Part shown: in pieces, positions 40,342 through 48,873 of the stretch | How the letters are laid out: each line of letters begins with the position of its first letter | How positions within the stretch are numbered: position 1 is the stretch's first letter | Source: Kibdelosporangium sp. MJ126-NF4 | Lineage (GTDB): Bacteria > Actinomycetota > Actinomycetes > Mycobacteriales > Pseudonocardiaceae | Direction of reading: 5' to 3' | Assembly: GCF_000826545.1 (NCBI RefSeq) | Contig: NZ_CDME01000011.1 | Span: forward strand, 1,688,657-1,752,656 | Length of the DNA stretch: 64,000 nt | Notes under the pieces: generated by a model | Database searches by the model: none | What the model saw: the letters and a program-made list of their open reading frames with translations, nothing else | Told to the model about the DNA's origin: nothing | Program-made: the position numbers and the translations under genes

Positions 40342-40378
40342 GGAGAGACTTCTCCAGTGCGGCGTTATCCTGCTGCAT

Positions 40379-40960
40379 GTGGACCAACCAGCGAATGGGC
40401 TGCGGGAACGCAAGAAGGCCAGAACGAAGACCACCATCCAGCAGCACGCGCTGCGCCTGTTCCAGGAGCGCGGCTACCAGGCGACCACGGTCGAGCAGAT
40501 CGCCGAGGCCGCCGAGGTCGCGCCGAGCACGGTGTTCCGCTACTTCCCGACCAAGGAAGACCTGGCCGTGCTGGACGACTACTACTCGCTCGCCGACGCC
40601 ATGTGCGGCGCGGTCGAGGCCCAGCCGCCCGATGCCTCGCCGGTCGCGGCGCTGCGTGGTGCCTTCAAGGCCGTGTTCGCCGGGCTGTCCCCGCACGACC
40701 GCGCCGCGCGCTACGAGCGTGACCTGATCATGCTCACGATCCCGGAGGTGTGGGCGGCGAACCTCGGCCTGATCGCCCGCAGCCGCAGGCAACTGGCCGA
40801 CGCCATGCAGGCCCGCTCGCCCGGCTCGGCCGCGCGGATCGTCGCCGACGCGGTGATCGGCGTCGGCCTCGGTGTCCTGCTCGACTGGGCCCGTGACCCG
40901 CGCGGAGACCCGGCCGACGCGCTCGACCAGGCGTTCGGTGAACTCGCAGGCCTGCTGTGA
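40379..40960 (+). CDS. TetR family regulator next to P450
   Basis: A 193-residue TetR. GTG 40379 lies 7 nt after a -10-like TATCCT (40366-40371), and gives (M)DQPANGLRERKKARTKTTIQQHALRLFQERGYQATTVEQIAEAAEVAPSTVFRYFPTKEDLAVLDDYY as the N-terminal DNA-binding domain. The rest is a helical ligand-binding domain. The likely targets are its own promoter and the divergent P450. The stop overlaps the next gene by 4 nt (GTGA), which couples it to the STAND protein. Confidence 0.87.
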   Translation: MDQPANGLRERKKARTKTTIQQHALRLFQERGYQATTVEQIAEAAEVAPSTVFRYFPTKEDLAVLDDYYSLADAMCGAVEAQPPDASPVAALRGAFKAVFAGLSPHDRAARYERDLIMLTIPEVWAANLGLIARSRRQLADAMQARSPGSAARIVADAVIGVGLGVLLDWARDPRGDPADALDQAFGELAGLL

Positions 40961-43128
40961 CGGCCTTCGCCAGTGCACTCGACCAGTTGCTGGCCCGCCG
41001 CGGCCTGTCGTGGCGCAAGCTGGCCAGGCTCACCGGGTACACGCCCGGCTGGCTGATCAAGATCAAGAACGGCGCGCCGCCGTCGGCCGAGCTGGCCCGC
41101 AGGTGCGACGAGGCCCTGGAGGCTGGCGGCAGTCTGATCGCGCTGACCGGCGTGACACACCAGGGAACGCAGCCGGTCCGGCCCGCGCAACTGCCCGCGG
41201 CCACCGCGAGTTTCGTCGGGCGCAAGGACGAGCTGCGCAAGCTGGCGGAGGCGTTGCGGACGGATGCCGGTGACTCGGTGCCCGTGATCACGATCGAGGG
41301 CCCACCGGGCACAGGCAAGACGGCACTGGCCTTGCGGCTGGCGGGCGACGTGGCCGAGCACTTCCCGGACGGGCAGCTCTACCTCGACCTGAACGGGTTC
41401 TCCGGCGACGGCGTCCCGGTCTCACCGGACCAGGCACTGGAGGAGTTCCTCGGTGCGCTGGAGGTCGCGCCCGACGAGATCCCCGCGCGGCTGACCGGCA
41501 AGGCCGCACTGTTCCGGTCGGTGCTCGCGCACCGCCGGGTGCTGGTGGTGCTGGACAACGCGGCCGGTTCCACCCAGGTCCAGCACCTGATCCCGGGTGG
41601 TGTCGGGTGCGCGGTCGTGGTCACCAGCCGCAATCGCCTGTCCGGGCTGGCGGTGCGGACGCAGGCGACCCGGATCGCGCTGGGCCCGTTGACCACTCCC
41701 GACTCCGTCGGGCTGCTGACCGCGATGATCACCGGCGACCGCGCCGACGACGCCGAGGCGCTGGCCGAACTGTCCCGGCGCTGTGCCCATGTGCCGCTGG
41801 CGCTGCGGATCGCGGCCGAGCAGGTGAACAACCGGCCGGGAGTGCCCGTCCGCGACCTCGCTGCGGACCTGGCGTTCGTGGACGACGACTCAGCCGTGCG
41901 GACAGTGTTCTCCTGGTCCTACCGCGGTCTCGACGCGTCGGCCGCGCGGATGTTCCGGCTGGTCAGCCTGCACCCGGGGACGGTGGTGTGCGTGTCGGCG
42001 GCCGCCGCGCTGACCGGCGAGACGCACCAGCGCGCCCAGGCACTGCTGAAATCCTTGGCAGGCATGCATCTCGTCGAGCAGGCAGGCCGGGACTGGTACC
42101 GCCTGCACGATCTGCTTCGGCTCTACGGCAGGGAATGCTCCCGCCGCGAGGACAGCGACAACGCCCGGCGCACGGCCACGCGTCAGCTGACAGAGTGGTA
42201 CCTGCACAGCGCGATGGCCGCCAACGAGGCGCTGGCGCCGTTCCGCGTGCACGTGCTGACGTTGCCGGAGACCTCCGTGACCACGATGACGTTCGACGGC
42301 CCGGTGTCCGCGTCACGGTGGTGCGAAGCGGAACTGCCGAACGTGGTGCCGGTCGCGCGGATGGCGCGTGAGCACGGGTTTCAGGACGCGGTGTGGCAGC
42401 TGGCCGTGGCGATGTTCGACTACCTGCTGCTGCGCAAGCCATGGGGCATCTGGATCACCGGGCACGAACTGGCACTGGACACACCGGACCGGCGGGCGAG
42501 GGCGTGGGTGGCGACCAACCTGGCGGTGGCCTGCCGCTGGGTCCGTGACTTCGACCGCTGCGCGGCCCTGTACGCGGACGCCATGGCTGTCCGCAGGGAT
42601 ATCGGGGACTCCCACGGCCAGGCGTGGATCCTGGAGGGACAGGCATCGCTGGCCATCGACCGCGGCCAGGTCGAGCAGGCACGGCAGTACGCGAGCCAGG
42701 CGTTGGAGTTGTTCTCGTCATTGGGGGATGTCGAGGGACAGGCCGCCTCCGTGGTCGCGTTGAGCGAGGTCCACCGGATGTGCGGCGCGCTGACGGAGGC
42801 ACTCGCCCTGGCGCGGCGAGCGCTGCGGATGTGCGAGGAGATCGACGATCTCTACGGGCAGGGCCGCAAACTGGTCAGAGTGGCCGACGTCCACGTGGCG
42901 CTTGGCGAGTTCGACGAGGCGCTGGCCTGCGTCGACCGGTCGCTGGAGGTCCGGCGTGCGGTGGGCGACCGGTGGGGCGAGGCGGACTCGCTGACCCGCC
43001 GAGGCGACATCCTGCGGGACGTCGGCGACACCAGGCTGGCGGAGAAGTCCTGGCTCGCGGCTTTGGCGCTGTACGAGGAACTCGCCGATCCCCGCGCCGC
43101 CGACCTGCGGTCCAGGCTGGTGCTGTGA
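40957..43128 (+). CDS. STAND regulator: HTH + NB-ARC ATPase + TPR
   Basis: A 723-residue protein from GTG 40957. Residues 1-60 are a Cro/XRE-like helix-turn-helix (FASALDQLLARRGLSWRKLARLTGYTPGWLIKIKNGAPP). An NB-ARC ATPase follows: SFVGRKDELRKLAEAL, Walker A IEGPPGTGKTALALRLAG, Walker B VLVVLDNAAG and the GLDASAARMFRLVSLHPG arm. From about residue 520 the protein is TPR repeats (AWVATNLAVACRWVRD, GQAWILEGQASLAIDRG, etc.). It resembles AfsR without its SARP domain. It may sense a signal with the TetR encoded just before it. Confidence 0.85.
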   Translation: MTAFASALDQLLARRGLSWRKLARLTGYTPGWLIKIKNGAPPSAELARRCDEALEAGGSLIALTGVTHQGTQPVRPAQLPAATASFVGRKDELRKLAEALRTDAGDSVPVITIEGPPGTGKTALALRLAGDVAEHFPDGQLYLDLNGFSGDGVPVSPDQALEEFLGALEVAPDEIPARLTGKAALFRSVLAHRRVLVVLDNAAGSTQVQHLIPGGVGCAVVVTSRNRLSGLAVRTQATRIALGPLTTPDSVGLLTAMITGDRADDAEALAELSRRCAHVPLALRIAAEQVNNRPGVPVRDLAADLAFVDDDSAVRTVFSWSYRGLDASAARMFRLVSLHPGTVVCVSAAAALTGETHQRAQALLKSLAGMHLVEQAGRDWYRLHDLLRLYGRECSRREDSDNARRTATRQLTEWYLHSAMAANEALAPFRVHVLTLPETSVTTMTFDGPVSASRWCEAELPNVVPVARMAREHGFQDAVWQLAVAMFDYLLLRKPWGIWITGHELALDTPDRRARAWVATNLAVACRWVRDFDRCAALYADAMAVRRDIGDSHGQAWILEGQASLAIDRGQVEQARQYASQALELFSSLGDVEGQAASVVALSEVHRMCGALTEALALARRALRMCEEIDDLYGQGRKLVRVADVHVALGEFDEALACVDRSLEVRRAVGDRWGEADSLTRRGDILRDVGDTRLAEKSWLAALALYEELADPRAADLRSRLVL

Positions 43129-43132
43129 GCGT

Positions 43133-44371
43133 TCACGTGGCCACTGCGGACGCCTTGTCGAAGAGGTAGCGCTGCATCGGGACGCTGGTGGCGCGTTCCC
43201 CGGCGGACACGTACGCGGCCCGCGCCCCGGCCGTGTCGCCGAGCATCTCCAGCACGTGCCCACGGACGGCGAAGTACCGGTAGTGCCCACCGATCGACTC
43301 GGCGAGTTCGTCCAGCGGGGCCAGCGCGGCGGACGGGCCACGCGCCATGGCCACCGCGACGACGTGCCCGAGCGCGGTCATCGGACTGTCCGACATGGAC
43401 AGCAGAACCTCGTACAGCGCCACGATCTGGGCCCAGTCCGTGTCCGCATAGGACGGTGCCTCGTCGTGCACGGCCGCGATGGCCGCCTGGATCTGGTACG
43501 GCCCGGCCTTGCCACGCGGCAGGACCGAGCTGACCAGCTCGACACCCTCGGCGATCAGCGCCGAGTCCCACACCGTCCGGTCCTGGTCGGCCAGCAGCAC
43601 CAGTCCGCCGTCGGCCGCCGTGCGGGCGGGCCGCCGGGCGTCGGTCAGCAACATCAACGCCAGCAGCCCGGTTACTTCCCCGCTGACGTCGCAGTCGTCG
43701 CGCAGCAGGCGGTGCACCAGCCGGGTCAGCCGGATCGCCTCCGCCGCGAGGTCCGCCCGCTGCAGGTCGGGGCCGAGCGTGCTCGCGTAGCCCTCATTGA
43801 AGATCAGGTAGAGCGTGTGCAGCACCGCGCCGAGCCGCTCGGACCGCGCGACTCCCCGCGGCATGGCGAACGGCACCCCGCTGTCTTTGATGGACTGTTT
43901 GGCGCGGCTGATCCGGCGCGTCATCGTCGTCTCCGGCACCAGGAAGGCGCGTGCGATCTCCGCCGTCGTCAGTCCGCCGACAGCCCGCAGCGTCAACGCG
44001 ATCTGCGACGAGGCCGTCAGCGTCGGGTGGCAGCACAGGAACAGCAGGATCAGCGTGTCGTCGGAATCCGACGGCGGCCGGTCCGCGGCGGGGGAGAGGC
44101 AGTCGTCGGGCAGCATCCACTGCGCGACCGTGTTCTCCCGCCGCTGGCGTGCCTGCTCCTTGCGCAGCAGGTCGGTCAGTCGCCGGGAGGCCACGGTGAT
44201 CAGCCATCCGAGCGGGTTGCTGGGCATCTCGGACGGCCACTGCGTCGACGCGGCCAACAGTGCTTCCTGGACGGCGTCCTCAGCGGTGTCGAAGTGGCCG
44301 TAACGTCGTACGACCGCGCCGAGGACCTGCGGCGCGAGGGTGCGCAGCAGGTCCTCGACGGCGGCGGGCAT
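43133..44371 (-). CDS. ECF42-like sigma factor with long C-terminal domain
   Basis: A 412-residue sigma factor; ATG 44371 overlaps the stop of the DGPF gene by 1 nt (TGATG), and the longer open frame is a shadow. Region 2 is VRRYGHFDTAEDAVQEALLAASTQWP with GWLITVASRRLTDLLRKEQA; region 4 is LTLRAVGGLTTAEIARAFLVPETTMTRRISRAKQSIKDSG. The extra C-terminal ~220 residues contain VHRLLRDDCDVSGEVTGLLALMLLTDARRPAR and TPR-like helices, which define the ECF42 group. It is regulated without a classical anti-sigma, through the C-terminal domain. Confidence 0.9.
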   Translation of the reverse strand: MPAAVEDLLRTLAPQVLGAVVRRYGHFDTAEDAVQEALLAASTQWPSEMPSNPLGWLITVASRRLTDLLRKEQARQRRENTVAQWMLPDDCLSPAADRPPSDSDDTLILLFLCCHPTLTASSQIALTLRAVGGLTTAEIARAFLVPETTMTRRISRAKQSIKDSGVPFAMPRGVARSERLGAVLHTLYLIFNEGYASTLGPDLQRADLAAEAIRLTRLVHRLLRDDCDVSGEVTGLLALMLLTDARRPARTAADGGLVLLADQDRTVWDSALIAEGVELVSSVLPRGKAGPYQIQAAIAAVHDEAPSYADTDWAQIVALYEVLLSMSDSPMTALGHVVAVAMARGPSAALAPLDELAESIGGHYRYFAVRGHVLEMLGDTAGARAAYVSAGERATSVPMQRYLFDKASAVAT

Positions 44372-44796
44372 CAGGCCTCCGGCTCGGGCGCGTGCTCGTC
44401 GATCGGCCTGATGTCGACGTACCAGGCGCGATCGAGGTCGACGTGCTCCGGGTGCGGGGTGTCGATGAGGCTCGCCGCGATCTCGGTGGCCCGGTCGAGG
44501 CTTTCGCACTCGACGATCGTGTACCCGGCGAGCACCTCCTGCGTCTCCGGGTACGGCCCGTCGGTCACCACCGGCACACCGTCCTTCGAGCTCAGCCGAC
44601 GGGTGTGCGCGGGGGCGCTCAGGCCTCGGGCGTCGACGAACTCACCGGACTCGACCAGTGCGTTGTTCCAGTCGCCCATGAACTTGTGCAGGGCCTGGAC
44701 CTCGTCCAGCGTCCAGGACTGCCGGTCGGCGGGGCCGTTGCCGGTGAGCATGTCGTAGTCGCGCTGCGAGCCCATCAGCATGATCATGTACTTCAT
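44371..44796 (-). CDS. DGPF/YCII-domain protein paired with ECF42 sigma
   Basis: A 141-residue YCII-related protein with the family signature DGPYPETQEVLAGYTIVECESLDRATEIAA and the N-terminal MKYMIMLMGSQRDY. These proteins are encoded next to ECF42 sigma factors and are controlled by them; their biochemical role is not known. It is the first gene of the pair and shares a 1 nt overlap with the sigma gene. Confidence 0.9.
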   Translation of the reverse strand: MKYMIMLMGSQRDYDMLTGNGPADRQSWTLDEVQALHKFMGDWNNALVESGEFVDARGLSAPAHTRRLSSKDGVPVVTDGPYPETQEVLAGYTIVECESLDRATEIAASLIDTPHPEHVDLDRAWYVDIRPIDEHAPEPEA

Positions 44797-44930
44797 GGTC
44801 GTGGTCCTCTCCGGTTGCGGTACGCCGGAGACGTCGAAACCGGATGCGCGGCCCGGACATCACCGTGAAGAATCCTGGGAGGAATTCTGGCAGGAGTTTT
44901 TCGCGGGAGCCGAGTGGACGGGGCGTTGTG

Positions 44931-46181
44931 GTGCCGGAGCAGGTGAGTGTTGTGATCGTCGGGGCGGGCAGCCGCGGCAAGAACTACGCGGAGGCCGCGG
45001 CGCGCACCGGCCACGCCCGGATTGTCGGTGTCGCCGAGCCCCGGCCCGACGCGCGGAGACTGTTCGTCGACCAGCACGAACTGCCCGCCGACGGTGTCTA
45101 TGAGGACTGGCGGCAGCTGCTGGACAAGCCGAGGCTCGCGGACGTCGCGGTGATCGCCACCCAGGACAAGGACCACGTCGAGCCCGCCGTCGAGCTCGCC
45201 CGGCGTGGCTACCACCTGCTGCTGGAGAAGCCGATGGCCACCTCCGAGGCCGACTGCGAGCGGATCGTGCAGGCCGCGGAGGACGCAGGTGTGCTGCTGG
45301 CGGTGTGTCACGTGCTGCGGTACACGCCGTACTCGCGCGCGCTCAAGCAGATCGTCGACAGCGGGCGCATCGGTGACATCGTCAGCGTGGAGCACCTGGA
45401 ACCGGTGGGCTGGTGGCACCAGGCGCATTCCTATGTGCGCGGCAACTGGCGGCGCGAGGACGAGTCGAGCTTCATGCTGATGACCAAGTCCTGTCACGAC
45501 CTGGACTGGCTGTCGTACGTCATCGGCAGGCCCGCGCAACGGGTCTCGTCGTTCGGCGGGCTGTACGAGTTCCGCGCGGACCGCAAACCGGAGGGCGCGG
45601 CCGACCGGTGCCTGGACTGCGCTGTCGAGCCGACCTGCCCGTACTCGGCGCCCCGGATCTACCTGCCGTTCCTCGACCGGCCGAAGAAGGGCTGGCCGTT
45701 GTCCATCGTCACGATGGACCGCACGGTGGACGGCCTGATGACGGCCCTGCGCGAGGGACCGTATGGCCGGTGCGTGTACTCGTGCGACAACGACGTGGTC
45801 GACCACCAGGTCGTCAACATCGAGTACACCGACGGCGTGACGGCGTCGTTCACGATGACGGCGTTCGCCCCGGCCGAGCACCGCAAGACAAGGATCTTCG
45901 GCACCCGCGGCTCGATCGACGGCGACGGGGAGACCATCGCCGTCCACGACTTCCTCACCGGGCCGGAGGTGTTCGACCCGGGAGCCTACGGCGGCGCCAC
46001 CGCGGCCGACGGACACGGCGGCGGTGACCAGGGGCTGGTGGACGCCTTCATCGAGGCGGTCCGCACCGGCGACGCGGGAGTCATCCTGACCGACGGCAGG
46101 GAAAGCCTGGACTCACACCGGCTGGTCTGGGCAGCCGAACACGCCCGCCGCAGCGGCACAGTCGTGACCATGCCGCGCTGA
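44931..46181 (+). CDS. Gfo/Idh/MocA family oxidoreductase
   Basis: A 416-residue NAD(P)-dependent oxidoreductase from GTG 44931, chosen from GGACGGGG 7 nt upstream. Rossmann loop VVIVGAGSRGKNYAEAA, then LLLEKPMATSEADCERIV and HVLRYTPYSRALKQIVDSGRIG, the standard cofactor and substrate regions. The middle has RCLDCAVEPTCPYSAP, a Cys cluster seen in a subgroup of these enzymes, which could bind a metal. Substrate is probably a sugar or inositol derivative; none is indicated by neighbours. Confidence 0.87.
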   Translation: MPEQVSVVIVGAGSRGKNYAEAAARTGHARIVGVAEPRPDARRLFVDQHELPADGVYEDWRQLLDKPRLADVAVIATQDKDHVEPAVELARRGYHLLLEKPMATSEADCERIVQAAEDAGVLLAVCHVLRYTPYSRALKQIVDSGRIGDIVSVEHLEPVGWWHQAHSYVRGNWRREDESSFMLMTKSCHDLDWLSYVIGRPAQRVSSFGGLYEFRADRKPEGAADRCLDCAVEPTCPYSAPRIYLPFLDRPKKGWPLSIVTMDRTVDGLMTALREGPYGRCVYSCDNDVVDHQVVNIEYTDGVTASFTMTAFAPAEHRKTRIFGTRGSIDGDGETIAVHDFLTGPEVFDPGAYGGATAADGHGGGDQGLVDAFIEAVRTGDAGVILTDGRESLDSHRLVWAAEHARRSGTVVTMPR

Positions 46182-46184
46182 TTC

Positions 46185-46544
46185 TCACGCGGGGTGGGCG
46201 CGGCCCCAGCGCAGCATCGCGTGCAGCACGACCTGCAGGCTCTGGCCCTGTTCGGTGAGTTCGTAGACCACGCGCGGCGGGATCTCGGCGTGGATCGTGC
46301 GCGTCAGGATGCCCTGGTGTTCCAACGCGCGCAGCCGGTCGGTCAACGTCTTCGCGCTGACGTCGTCCAGCGCCGACCGCAACTCGGTGAACCGCAACGG
46401 CCCGGCCAGCAGCTCACGCACGATCAGCGTCGTCCACTTCCCGTCCAGCACCTGCAGGGTCCTGGCCACCCCGCACGCGTGGGCCGGGTCGTGCCGCGCG
46501 TCCATCAGCTCCTGGTAAACCTGCTGGTCAAGATCGGTTTCCAT
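46185..46544 (-). CDS. HxlR family transcriptional regulator
   Basis: A 119-residue winged helix with the HxlR pattern: ACGVARTLQVLDGKWTTLIVRELLAGPLRFTELRSALDDVSAKTLTDRLRALEHQGILTRTIHAEIPPRVVYELTEQG. The lone Cys of CGVARTLQ is the redox- or ligand-sensing position in several relatives. It is divergent from the NmrA gene 56 bp away and probably controls it. Confidence 0.92.
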   Translation of the reverse strand: METDLDQQVYQELMDARHDPAHACGVARTLQVLDGKWTTLIVRELLAGPLRFTELRSALDDVSAKTLTDRLRALEHQGILTRTIHAEIPPRVVYELTEQGQSLQVVLHAMLRWGRAHPA

Positions 46545-46600
46545 GCCGAAACTATGCCACTTTCTGGGTACTGGTTCACTATGGAAACTAACTTCAGAGT

Positions 46601-47425
46601 ATGAACTCCCTAACGATCGCCGTGCACGGCGCGACCGGCTCCCAGGGGTCGGCCGTCGTGCGTGACCTGCTCGCCGCCGGGCACACCGTTCGGGCGGTGG
46701 CCCGCAAGCCCGGTGATGTTCCCGGCGCCGAGCCTGCTGCCGCCGACCTTGCCGATGTGGACGCGTTGGTCGCGGCGTACACCGGGGTGGACGGCGTCGC
46801 TCTGCACCTTCCCCTCATCTTCGACGACACCGCGCTCGCCCAAGCGAAGGCGGTACTGTCCGCGCTGGAGCGAAGCCGGGTGCCGAGGGTCGTGTTCAAC
46901 CGGAGCGCGGCGGTGCCCGACGAGATGATCGGCGTGCCGCACGTCGACGCCAAGGTGTTGCTGAGCAACGAACTCCCGAACGTTGTCGAGACGGTCGCGT
47001 TGGTCGCGCCCGCCATGACCTACGCGGAGAACCTGGCGGCGCCGTGGTCGACGCCGCTGATCGCGGCGGGGGAGTTGCGCTATCCGCTGCCCGCCGGGCT
47101 CCCGGTGCCATGGGTGACCTCCGGTGACGTGGCCGTGGCGATCAGGGATCTGCTCACGCTGCCTGTCCCGCCACGGTTCCAGGCCGTCGCGGGACCACGG
47201 GACCTGACGGGCGACGAGGCCGCGGCGGCGCTGGGGCCGTTGGTGCGCTGGCAGACCGTCACTCCGGCCGAGTACAAGACGCTTTTGCTGCCGTACCTGG
47301 GATCTGAGGCGGCGGCCGCGATCGCCGGGTCGTACGAGCATCCCGCGCCCCTGCCCGACCCGTCCGTCGTGCGACGCGGCACGACCACGCTCAAGGAGTG
47401 GGCGGCGCGGCAGAACTGGAGCTGA
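46601..47425 (+). CDS. NmrA-like NAD(P)-binding protein
   Basis: A 274-residue protein starting SLTIAVHGATGSQGSAVVRDLLAAGHTVRAVARKP, an NAD(P)-binding Rossmann loop. The rest follows the NmrA pattern: VDGVALHLPLIFDDTALAQ, VVFNRSAAVPDEMIGVPHVDAKVLL and VALVAPAMTYAENLAAPW. It belongs to the same broad family as the two genes at 3.9-5.6 kb but is not a close copy. HxlR/NmrA divergent pairs are common and often respond to electrophiles or quinones. Confidence 0.88.
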   Translation: MNSLTIAVHGATGSQGSAVVRDLLAAGHTVRAVARKPGDVPGAEPAAADLADVDALVAAYTGVDGVALHLPLIFDDTALAQAKAVLSALERSRVPRVVFNRSAAVPDEMIGVPHVDAKVLLSNELPNVVETVALVAPAMTYAENLAAPWSTPLIAAGELRYPLPAGLPVPWVTSGDVAVAIRDLLTLPVPPRFQAVAGPRDLTGDEAAAALGPLVRWQTVTPAEYKTLLLPYLGSEAAAAIAGSYEHPAPLPDPSVVRRGTTTLKEWAARQNWS

Positions 47426-47439
47426 ACTGGGGCTGGTTG

Positions 47440-47745
47440 CTACCAGCTGGATTTGCGGACGCCGGGCAGTTCGCCGTTGTGCGCCATGGCCCGCAGCCGG
47501 ACCCGGGACAGCCCGAAGGCACGCAGGTAGCCGCGTGGCCGTCCGTCGACGACGTCCCGGTTGCGCAACCGGGTCGCGCTGGCGTCGCGTGGCTGGCGAC
47601 GCAACTCGGCCTCGGCGGCCACGCGCTGCTCCGGCGAGGACTGGGGCGAGCGCAGGATCTCCTTCAACTCGGCCCGCCGCTCGGCGTACCTGGCCACGAT
47701 CTCCCGGCGCTGACTGTTCTTGGCGATCTTCGACTTCTTCGCCAC
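47440..47745 (-). CDS. rpsN: 30S ribosomal protein S14 (cysteine-free paralogue)
   Basis: A 101-residue S14. GTG 47745 follows the strong CAGGAGG and gives (M)[30 protein letters not shown], and the C-terminus is [33 protein letters not shown]. It is the long S14 form without the zinc-binding Cys motifs. Such copies replace zinc-bearing paralogues under zinc starvation. It is divergent from L31/L32, which are also of the zinc-free kind. Confidence 0.95.
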   Translation of the reverse strand: MAKKSKIAKNSQRREIVARYAERRAELKEILRSPQSSPEQRVAAEAELRRQPRDASATRLRNRDVVDGRPRGYLRAFGLSRVRLRAMAHNGELPGVRKSSW

Positions 47746-47756
47746 CGGACACCTCC

Positions 47757-47776
47757 TGAAAACGACAACCATTGCC
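47757..47776. promoter_or_regulatory. Possible Zur-like half-site between S14 and L31
   Basis: TGAAAACG (47757-47764) is like the left half of actinomycete Zur boxes; the right half (ACAACCATTGCCA) fits poorly. The gap between the two start codons is 52 bp and must contain both promoters. The zinc-free ribosomal proteins on both sides make a Zur site likely here, but the sequence evidence is weak. Confidence 0.3.
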
Positions 47777-47797
47777 AACTAGGGTAACCTCTGAGGC

Positions 47798-48049
47798 ATG
47801 AAGCCAGGCATCCACCCCGACTACCACCCGGTCGTCTTCAAGGACAGCTCCACCGGCATGACGTTCCTGACCAGGTCGACGGCCACATCGAGCACGACGA
47901 TCGAATGGGCCGACGGCAACACGTACCCGCTGATCGCCGTGGACGTGACCGCCGACTCCCACCCGTTCTGGACCGGCAAGCAGCGGCTGGTCGACAGCGC
48001 GGGCCGGGTCGAGAAGTTCCGCCAGCGCTACGGCGACAGGAAGCGCTGA
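47798..48049 (+). CDS. rpmE2: 50S ribosomal protein L31 type B (zinc-free)
   Basis: An 83-residue L31 with [37 protein letters not shown] at its start and [25 protein letters not shown] at the end. It lacks the CxxC and C of zinc-binding L31, so it is the B type used under zinc limitation. Its TGATG overlap couples it to the L32 gene. Confidence 0.95.
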   Translation: MKPGIHPDYHPVVFKDSSTGMTFLTRSTATSSTTIEWADGNTYPLIAVDVTADSHPFWTGKQRLVDSAGRVEKFRQRYGDRKR

Positions 48050-48213
48050 TGGCCGTCCCGAAGCGAAAGATGTCCCGCAGCAACACCCGGCACCGCAGGG
48101 CGCAGTGGAAGGCGAGCGCTCCCGACCTCGTGGTGGTCACGACCCCGGACGGCCGGAAACTGGCCGTCCCACGCCGGTACGTGCAGGCCTACCGGCGTGG
48201 ACTTGTCGGGTGA
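48049..48213 (+). CDS. rpmF: 50S ribosomal protein L32 (cysteine-free)
   Basis: A 54-residue L32, [21 protein letters not shown] onward, ending [13 protein letters not shown]. Usual L32 carries a CxxC-type zinc ribbon; this one has no Cys and is the zinc-free alternative. The ATG overlaps the L31 stop by 1 nt. Confidence 0.93.
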   Translation: MAVPKRKMSRSNTRHRRAQWKASAPDLVVVTTPDGRKLAVPRRYVQAYRRGLVG

Positions 48214-48255
48214 CCGACGCTCTGGTGGTCACCGGGCAACTGTTTGGATATCCCG

Positions 48256-48873
48256 GTGACCATCGCAGTCGGCTTCTTCGAGCTGTTCACCTACGCCATC
48301 CCCGGCTCGCTGTACCTCACCCTCTTCACCTACGTCGCCGCCCGCGCGCAGTGGATCGACCTCGTGGCAGTCATGAGGACACCGTCGGTACTGCTGATCA
48401 TCGGCCTGGTGCTGGTGAGCTACCTGCTCGGCTATTTGGCCTACCCGGTCGGCGACTTCGCGCACAAACTCGTGCCGAATCGCCGTGACGAGCGGGCGGC
48501 CGAGACGTTCCTCCGGCGCAATCCCGCGGCCAAGGACCGGGAGTACGTCAGGGCCGACCCGTTCCTCCTGCTCACCGGGATCCAGGTGAACGACAACGAA
48601 CTCGCCTCCGACGTGAACAGGAGTCGAGCGACCGGCCTGATGTTGCGCAACTGCGCGCCGCCATTGCTGTTCGCGGCGATCATCGCGATCGTCGAACTGT
48701 TCACCGGGCGCAGCCCTGGCCTCGCGGTGACGTGCGCGGTGATCTTCTTCGTGGGCTTCGTCGGCTTGATCGTGCAGGGCCGCAAGCTCGCCCGATGGGC
48801 TCACCTGCGCACGCTGGAGGTGGCGTTCTGGCTGCCCGACATCGACGAGAAATTCCGCAACCGGGACTCATGA
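48256..48873 (+). CDS. Uncharacterised four-helix membrane protein
   Basis: About 205 residues from GTG 48256 (TTG 48244 is the longer option). Hydrophobic segments at roughly residues 4-28, 45-66, 140-158 and 162-180 suggest four membrane helices, with FFELFTYAIPGSLYLTLFTYVAARAQW at the start and a charged loop rich in Arg/Asp between the second and third helices. I do not recognise the family. It follows L32 by 43 nt but is not likely to be a ribosomal gene. It ends 6 bp before the converging response regulator, whose last codons overlap it. Confidence 0.65.
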   Translation: MTIAVGFFELFTYAIPGSLYLTLFTYVAARAQWIDLVAVMRTPSVLLIIGLVLVSYLLGYLAYPVGDFAHKLVPNRRDERAAETFLRRNPAAKDREYVRADPFLLLTGIQVNDNELASDVNRSRATGLMLRNCAPPLLFAAIIAIVELFTGRSPGLAVTCAVIFFVGFVGLIVQGRKLARWAHLRTLEVAFWLPDIDEKFRNRDS

